DNA from: Aestuariivita sp964402685
GTDB taxonomy: Bacteria > Pseudomonadota > Alphaproteobacteria > Rhodobacterales > Rhodobacteraceae
DNA length: 10,194 bases
Direction of reading: 5' to 3'
Assembly: GCA_964402685.1 (NCBI GenBank)
Contig: CAYODE010000130.1
Span: 1 to 10,194, forward strand
In this document: one piece after another, positions 6,347 through 10,194 of the stretch
Layout of the letters: the number at the start of each line of letters is the position of its first letter
Numbering within the stretch: position 1 is the stretch's first letter
Notes under the pieces: model-generated
The model's input: the letters and a program-made list of their open reading frames with translations, nothing else
Told to the model about the DNA's origin: nothing
The model's database searches: none
Made by a program: the position numbers and the translations under genes

Positions 6347-7288
6347 ATGCAGACAGACGCGGTGCTCTTGAAGGGCCCCAAAGAGCTTGAGGTTGAAACC
6401 CTCAAACTGGTCGACCCTACCGACAATGATCTGGTCATCGATATCTCACATTCCGGAATCTCCACCGGGACTGAAAAACTCTTTTGGTCTGGGCAGATGC
6501 CTCCCTTTCCTGGAATGGGATACCCGCTTGTGCCCGGATACGAAGCTGCTGGTGAAGTCGTCGAAGCAGGCCCTCTGACAGGGTACAAACCTGGCGACCG
6601 CGTGTTTGTGCCGGGCGCCAATTGTTATGACGGTGCCTTTGGTCTTTTCGGCGGAGCCGCTTCCCGCGTTGTCAGTGATGCTGCGCGCGTGACGCGAATC
6701 GACAAGATGCTAGGTGCTGAAGGAGCACTTCTTGCTTTGGCGGCGACAGCTCGTCACGCCATGGCCGGAATGGACAAAGCGGTTCCGGACCTCATCGTAG
6801 GTCACGGTGTGCTTGGTCGCCTTTTGGCGCGGCTCACGATTGCTGCTGGCGCACCGGCGCCCACGGTCTGGGAAATTGATCCTGATCGGCAGTCGGGTGC
6901 GACAGGATACGAAGTGCTCGCGCCCGAAGACGATCCGCGGCGGGACTACCGCGCCATATACGATGCTTCTGGGAACGGTGCGCTGCTGAATGATTTGGTA
7001 GGTCGTATTCAAAAAGGTGGTGAGATCGTCCTTGCCGGCTTTTACACCGAAGCGCTCAGCTTCGCGTTCCCACCCGCCTTCATGAAAGAAGCCCGTTTCC
7101 GCGTCGCGGCAGAGTGGGAGCGTGATGATCTCAATGCGACTCGCGCGCTGGTCGAATGCGGCGCACTCAGCCTCGATGATTTGATTACGCACCAGGCGTC
7201 CTCGCCAGACGCTCCTGCTGCTTACGCCCAGGCCTTCGAAGATCCGGCCTGCCTGAAAATGATTCTGAATTGGGAAGCCAGCACATGA
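6347..7288 (+). CDS. bchC: Bacteriochlorophyllide 3-hydroxyethyl dehydrogenase
   Basis: This 313-residue NAD(P)-dependent enzyme of the medium-chain dehydrogenase/reductase type oxidises the C3 1-hydroxyethyl group to acetyl on the way to bacteriochlorophyllide a. The catalytic-domain signature GYPLVPGYEAAGEVVEAGP spans about residues 58-76, then GDRVFVPGANCYDG at 83-96. The nucleotide-binding glycine motif GHGVLGR is at about 152-158. The ATG has GGGAGG (6336-6341) five bases upstream. It heads the bchCXYZ unit behind the paired PpsR boxes. Its stop overlaps the bchX ATG (ATGA). Length and context match BchC of Rhodobacter closely; the assignment is secure. Confidence 0.96.
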   Translation: MQTDAVLLKGPKELEVETLKLVDPTDNDLVIDISHSGISTGTEKLFWSGQMPPFPGMGYPLVPGYEAAGEVVEAGPLTGYKPGDRVFVPGANCYDGAFGLFGGAASRVVSDAARVTRIDKMLGAEGALLALAATARHAMAGMDKAVPDLIVGHGVLGRLLARLTIAAGAPAPTVWEIDPDRQSGATGYEVLAPEDDPRRDYRAIYDASGNGALLNDLVGRIQKGGEIVLAGFYTEALSFAFPPAFMKEARFRVAAEWERDDLNATRALVECGALSLDDLITHQASSPDAPAAYAQAFEDPACLKMILNWEAST

Positions 7289-8286
7289 AAGATGACGTAC
7301 CCAACCTCAAGGACTACGACGCCCGTTTGAAGGATGAGGCGACGGAGCCGACGCTGGAGGTCCCTCAGGGGGAACCAACCAAGCACACGCAGATCATCGC
7401 GATCTATGGCAAGGGTGGCATCGGGAAATCGTTCACCTTGGCAAACCTCAGCCACATGATGGCTGAGCAGGGCAAGCGTGTCTTGCTGATCGGGTGTGAT
7501 CCGAAATCTGACACGACCAGCCTGCTCTTTGGGGGTAAGGCGTGTCCGACAATCATCGAAACCTCGACCAAGAAGAAACTGGCTGGCGAAGAAGTCAAAA
7601 TCGGCGACGTGTGCTTCAAGCGCGGCGGAGTCTACGCGATGGAACTGGGCGGACCAGAAGTGGGCCGCGGATGTGGCGGGCGTGGCATCATTCACGGGTT
7701 CGAATTGTTGGAAAAGTTGGGGTTCCACGATTGGGATTTTGACTATGTGCTGCTCGATTTCCTGGGCGACGTGGTCTGTGGCGGGTTCGGTCTGCCCATT
7801 GCCCGTGACATGGCACAGAAAGTGATCCTGGTCGGATCGAACGACCTTCAGTCACTTTACGTGGCGAATAACGTGTGTTCCGCCGTGGAGTATTTCCGCA
7901 AGTTGGGTGGCAATGTTGGCGTCGCTGGTTTGGTCATCAACAAAGATGATGGCACAGGTGAAGCGCAGGCCTTTGCGAAAGCGGTGGATATTCCTGTTCT
8001 GGCGTCGATCCCGCAAGATGACGACCTGCGTAAGAAATCTGCCAATTACCAAATCGTCGGTACTGCCGAGAGCCAGTGGGGCGACCTGTTCGCAGCATTG
8101 GGAGAGAACGTGGCCGATGCGCCGCCAATGCGCCCTGTCGCCCTCAGCCAGGATGAACTTTTGGAACTCTTTGATGGATCCGACACCGGCGCAGGTGTCG
8201 TCCTGGAGCCCGCAACGGACGAGGACATGCGCGGCAAGAATGCGGCGCCGAAGAAGTCCCTTGAAGTGATCTACGACGAGGCGTGA
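7285..8286 (+). CDS. bchX: Chlorophyllide a reductase iron protein subunit X
   Basis: This 333-residue NifH-like ATPase is the reductase component of chlorophyllide a reductase, a nitrogenase-related enzyme that reduces ring B of chlorophyllide a. It passes electrons to the BchYZ catalytic component with ATP hydrolysis. The P-loop GKGGIGKS is at residues 42-49, the switch I region CDPKSDTT at 71-78, and the two Cys expected to bridge a 4Fe-4S cluster between subunits are C130 (GRGCGGRG) and C165 (DVVCGGFG). A TTG at 7270 would extend the frame by 5 codons, but the ATG at 7285 has GGGAAG (7272-7277) seven bases upstream and overlaps the bchC stop as ATGA, indicating coupled translation. bchY begins 4 bp after the stop. 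The extension before the P-loop, about 40 residues, is a BchX trait compared with BchL. Confidence 0.97.
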   Translation: MKDDVPNLKDYDARLKDEATEPTLEVPQGEPTKHTQIIAIYGKGGIGKSFTLANLSHMMAEQGKRVLLIGCDPKSDTTSLLFGGKACPTIIETSTKKKLAGEEVKIGDVCFKRGGVYAMELGGPEVGRGCGGRGIIHGFELLEKLGFHDWDFDYVLLDFLGDVVCGGFGLPIARDMAQKVILVGSNDLQSLYVANNVCSAVEYFRKLGGNVGVAGLVINKDDGTGEAQAFAKAVDIPVLASIPQDDDLRKKSANYQIVGTAESQWGDLFAALGENVADAPPMRPVALSQDELLELFDGSDTGAGVVLEPATDEDMRGKNAAPKKSLEVIYDEA

Positions 8287-8290
8287 TCTG

Positions 8291-9856
8291 ATGACGGAAG
8301 AAATCAGATATGACACCGCCGACGAGGCCGACGTAATCGAGGGCGCTGAGCGGGTCGAAACCACAGATGCGCCAGCGGGCGTTGATGGTCTTGGATGTCA
8401 CTCAGGGGCCGAGATGAAGAAGGCAGCCGAGCTGTCCGGCAATGCCGAGGTTCTTGAGCAATATGCCAAGGACTATCCTCAAGGCCCTCATGACAAGCCG
8501 CAATCCATGTGTCCGGCTTTCGGGTCCATGCGCGTAGGCATGCGGATGCGTCGCGTGGCGACCGTCCTCAGTGGATCGGCTTGCTGCGTTTATGGTTTGA
8601 CGTTCGTCACGCATTTCTATGGGGCACGCCGTTCGGTCGGTTATGTGCCCTTCAACTCCGAAACCCTGGTGACGGGGAAACTATTTGAAGACATCCGTGA
8701 TGCGGTGCACGAAATGGCCGATCCAGATCGCTTTGATGCGGTTGTGGTGACGAACCTCTGCGTGCCCACCGCGTCCGGTGTTCCGCTGCGGCTTTTGCCC
8801 AGCGAGATTAATGGTGTCCGGATCGTCGGTATCGACGTGCCGGGCTTTGGAATACCCACCCACGCCGAAGCCAAGGATGTTCTGGCTGGGGCGATGCTGA
8901 ACTATGCCCGTGCCGAAGTTGAGGCGGGGCCGGTGGCAGCCCCCGTGGGTGGGAAATCAGACAGACCCACAGTGTCCTTGCTTGGCGAAATGTTCCCCGC
9001 CGACCCGATGATTATCGGACAAATGCTGGCACCTCTGGGTCTGGCGGCCGGGCCGGTCGTTCCTTGTCGTGAGTGGCGTGAGCTATATGCAGCGCTTGAT
9101 TGCGGCGCGGTTGCGGCGATCCACCCCTTCTACACCGCAGCCATTCGCGAATTCGAAGCCGCAGGACGCCCCATCCTAGGCTCGGCACCGGTAGGACATG
9201 ACGGCACGGCCGCATGGCTTGCAGGTATTGGCGATGCGTTCGGCCTGGCCGCCCACAAAGTTGCAGAAGCACAAAACGCGTTTCTGCCAGCAATCAAAGG
9301 TGCTCTGTCGGCGATGCCAATCAATGGCACAATCACGTTGTCCGGTTACGAGGGCAGCGAACTGCTTGTCGCGCGCCTGTTGATCGAAAGCGGAGCTAAA
9401 GTGCCCTACGTCGGCACCGCTTGCCCGAAAACACCGTGGTCTGCTGCAGACACCGAATGGTTGGAAGCCAAAGGTGTTCAGGTCAAGTTCCGCGCGTCGC
9501 TGGAAGACGATTGTGCAGCGATGGAGGCCATCAAACCGGACCTCGCTATTGGTACGACACCGGTGGTTCAAAAAGCCAAAGAGCTCGGCATCCCGGGCTT
9601 GTATTTCACCAATCTGATTTCGGCGCGCCCCCTGATGGGCCCGGCAGGCGCCGGCTCCCTTGCCCAAGTCGTGAATGCAGCGATTTCCAACAAGGGCCGC
9701 ATGGACAAGATGAAAGCGTTCTTCGAAGGGGTCGGCGAAGGCGACACAGCTGGAGTTTGGGAAGGCGATCCCAACCTGCGTCCCGATTTCCGCGCACAGC
9801 ATCAAAAGAAACTCGATAAATTGGCGCGAGCCGCCAAGGCGCAGGAGATGATCTGA
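8291..9856 (+). CDS. bchY: Chlorophyllide a reductase subunit Y
   Basis: This 521-residue NifD/BchN-like protein forms, with BchZ, the catalytic component of chlorophyllide a reductase. An acidic N-terminal tail of about 30 residues precedes GLGCHSGAEMKKAAEL. Cysteines that line up with the iron-sulfur ligands of BchN in the related protochlorophyllide reductase are C74 (MCPAFGSMR), C98 or C99 (SGSACCVYGL) and C157 (TNLCVPT); this mapping is my inference from local motifs. Later, GTTPVVQKAKELGIPGLYFTN (about 420-440) is typical of the C-terminal domain. The ATG has GAGG at 8278-8281, nine bases upstream, and lies 4 bp behind bchX. The stop TGA at 9854-9856 shares its last base with the ATG of a small ORF. 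The assignment is secure. Confidence 0.97.
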   Translation: MTEEIRYDTADEADVIEGAERVETTDAPAGVDGLGCHSGAEMKKAAELSGNAEVLEQYAKDYPQGPHDKPQSMCPAFGSMRVGMRMRRVATVLSGSACCVYGLTFVTHFYGARRSVGYVPFNSETLVTGKLFEDIRDAVHEMADPDRFDAVVVTNLCVPTASGVPLRLLPSEINGVRIVGIDVPGFGIPTHAEAKDVLAGAMLNYARAEVEAGPVAAPVGGKSDRPTVSLLGEMFPADPMIIGQMLAPLGLAAGPVVPCREWRELYAALDCGAVAAIHPFYTAAIREFEAAGRPILGSAPVGHDGTAAWLAGIGDAFGLAAHKVAEAQNAFLPAIKGALSAMPINGTITLSGYEGSELLVARLLIESGAKVPYVGTACPKTPWSAADTEWLEAKGVQVKFRASLEDDCAAMEAIKPDLAIGTTPVVQKAKELGIPGLYFTNLISARPLMGPAGAGSLAQVVNAAISNKGRMDKMKAFFEGVGEGDTAGVWEGDPNLRPDFRAQHQKKLDKLARAAKAQEMI

Positions 9857-9993
9857 TGCTTTCGTCACAGACATATCTTGCCAAGGATCTGGATCTTAGG
9901 ATCCAGGTCGTCCTGAAAGGCCCGGTCTTTGTGCGCTTTGGCGTTTGCAAGGTCTGCACACTCCCCAGCAGAGGGGAGGCCGCACAATGTTGA
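9856..9993 (+). CDS. Possible 45-residue small protein or leader peptide between bchY and bchZ
   Basis: I do not recognise this ORF. It starts at an ATG sharing one base with the bchY stop (TGATG), with AGGAG at 9843-9847 eight bases upstream, a better ribosome binding site than several genes in the window have. It ends in TGA at 9991-9993, overlapping the bchZ ATG by 7 bases, so it links both neighbours by termination-reinitiation geometry. The peptide begins MLSSQTYLAK, has a valine-rich middle (IQVVLKGPVFVRFGV, about 16-30), a CKVC pair at 31-34 and ends in Cys45. It has no signal peptide or membrane helix. AGG and AGA arginine codons are present and third-position GC is modest, so coding is not certain. 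A hairpin lies inside codons 11-18. It may be a real small protein, a coupling peptide, or untranslated spacer. Confidence 0.35.
   Translation: MLSSQTYLAKDLDLRIQVVLKGPVFVRFGVCKVCTLPSRGEAAQC
9886..9909 (+). other. Strong intercistronic hairpin in the bchY-bchZ spacer
   Basis: GATCTGGATC (9886-9895) and GATCCAGGTC (9900-9909) pair over 10 bp, with a single G-U wobble, around the 4-base loop TTAG. The bases after it are not a U-tract, so it does not look like an intrinsic terminator. Intercistronic stem-loops of this kind are known in Rhodobacter photosynthesis operons to set segmental mRNA stability; that role here is inferred. Confidence 0.6.
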
Positions 9994-10194
9994 TCCAAGA
10001 TCATGATCGCGCGGGCGGGTATTGGGGGGCGGTTTACGCCTTTTGTGCCGTCAAGGGTCTGCAAGTCGTTATTGACGGACCGGTAGGTTGCGAAAATCTA
10101 CCAGTTACCAGCGTGCTCCATTACACGGACGCGCTCCCCCCGCATGAGCTTCCGATCGTAGTCACAGGACTAGGAGAAGAAGAGCTGGGTCGGG
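9987..10194 (+). CDS. bchZ: Chlorophyllide a reductase subunit Z, N-terminal part
   Basis: The first 69 codons are present; the gene runs off the window. BchZ is the NifK/BchB-like partner of BchY in chlorophyllide a reductase. The start MLIQDHDRAGGYWGAVYAF and the stretch GPVGCENLPVTSVLHYTDALPPHELPIVVTGL match BchZ of Rhodobacteraceae very closely from the first residues, which fixes the ATG at 9987. GGAGG (9975-9979) lies seven bases upstream. C35 (VGCENLP) sits near the position where BchB of protochlorophyllide reductase supplies its aspartate cluster ligand, so the cluster is probably all-cysteine here; this is inference. Unlike the tight bchC-X-Y junctions, a 130-bp spacer precedes this gene. 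In Rhodobacter the puf operon follows bchZ; that cannot be checked here. Confidence 0.96.
   Translation, partial: MLIQDHDRAGGYWGAVYAFCAVKGLQVVIDGPVGCENLPVTSVLHYTDALPPHELPIVVTGLGEEELGR

Noticed and set aside
9176..9874. 232-codon minus-strand ORF opposite bchY
   Set aside because: It lies entirely antisense to a well-supported gene, with no recognisable motif and no plausible operon context.

Overview
The window is part of an alphaproteobacterial photosynthesis gene cluster. It most closely resembles those of Rhodobacteraceae (Rhodobacter and aerobic anoxygenic phototrophs of the Roseobacter group). The gene order crtI-crtB-tspO(crtK) > < crtC-crtD, then crtE-crtF-bchC-bchX-bchY-bchZ >, is the classical order of the Rhodobacter cluster. 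GC content looks moderate to high (about the upper 50s per cent by eye), compatible with a marine roseobacter, but I cannot name the genus. The window is almost entirely coding; no gap reaches 300 bases, and I see no mobile element, tRNA, rRNA or CRISPR array.

Left part (1-1659, + strand): the 3' end of crtI, then crtB overlapping it by 4 bp, then tspO 5 bp further on, forming one transcription unit. crtC and crtD lie on the opposite strand (1682-4068) and converge on tspO, with only 22 bp between the two stop codons. crtE starts divergently from crtD. The roughly 160-bp crtD/crtE intergenic region holds two TGT-N12-ACA boxes, the consensus of the redox/light repressor PpsR (CrtJ). crtE and crtF are 1 bp apart.

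Right part (6213-10194, + strand): a 134-bp intergenic region carries a second pair of TGT-N12-ACA boxes. A sigma70-like -35 sits in the first box and a -10 in the second, as in the known Rhodobacter bchC promoter. Then come bchC, bchX (ATGA overlap), bchY (4-bp gap) and the 5' end of bchZ, cut off by the window edge. A 130-bp spacer separates bchY from bchZ. It contains a strong hairpin and a 45-codon ORF with a good Shine-Dalgarno sequence, coupled to both neighbours.

Together the crt genes make an acyclic methoxylated carotenoid of the spheroidene type: CrtE makes GGPP, CrtB phytoene, CrtI neurosporene; CrtC hydrates, CrtD desaturates and CrtF O-methylates. BchX/Y/Z (chlorophyllide a reductase) and BchC (3-hydroxyethyl dehydrogenase) carry out late steps of bacteriochlorophyllide a synthesis. 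TspO is a membrane protein that in Rhodobacter links tetrapyrrole and oxygen status to photosynthesis gene expression. The genes are a well-known system; the less explained parts are the bchY-bchZ spacer, the crtC start and the bchC leader.
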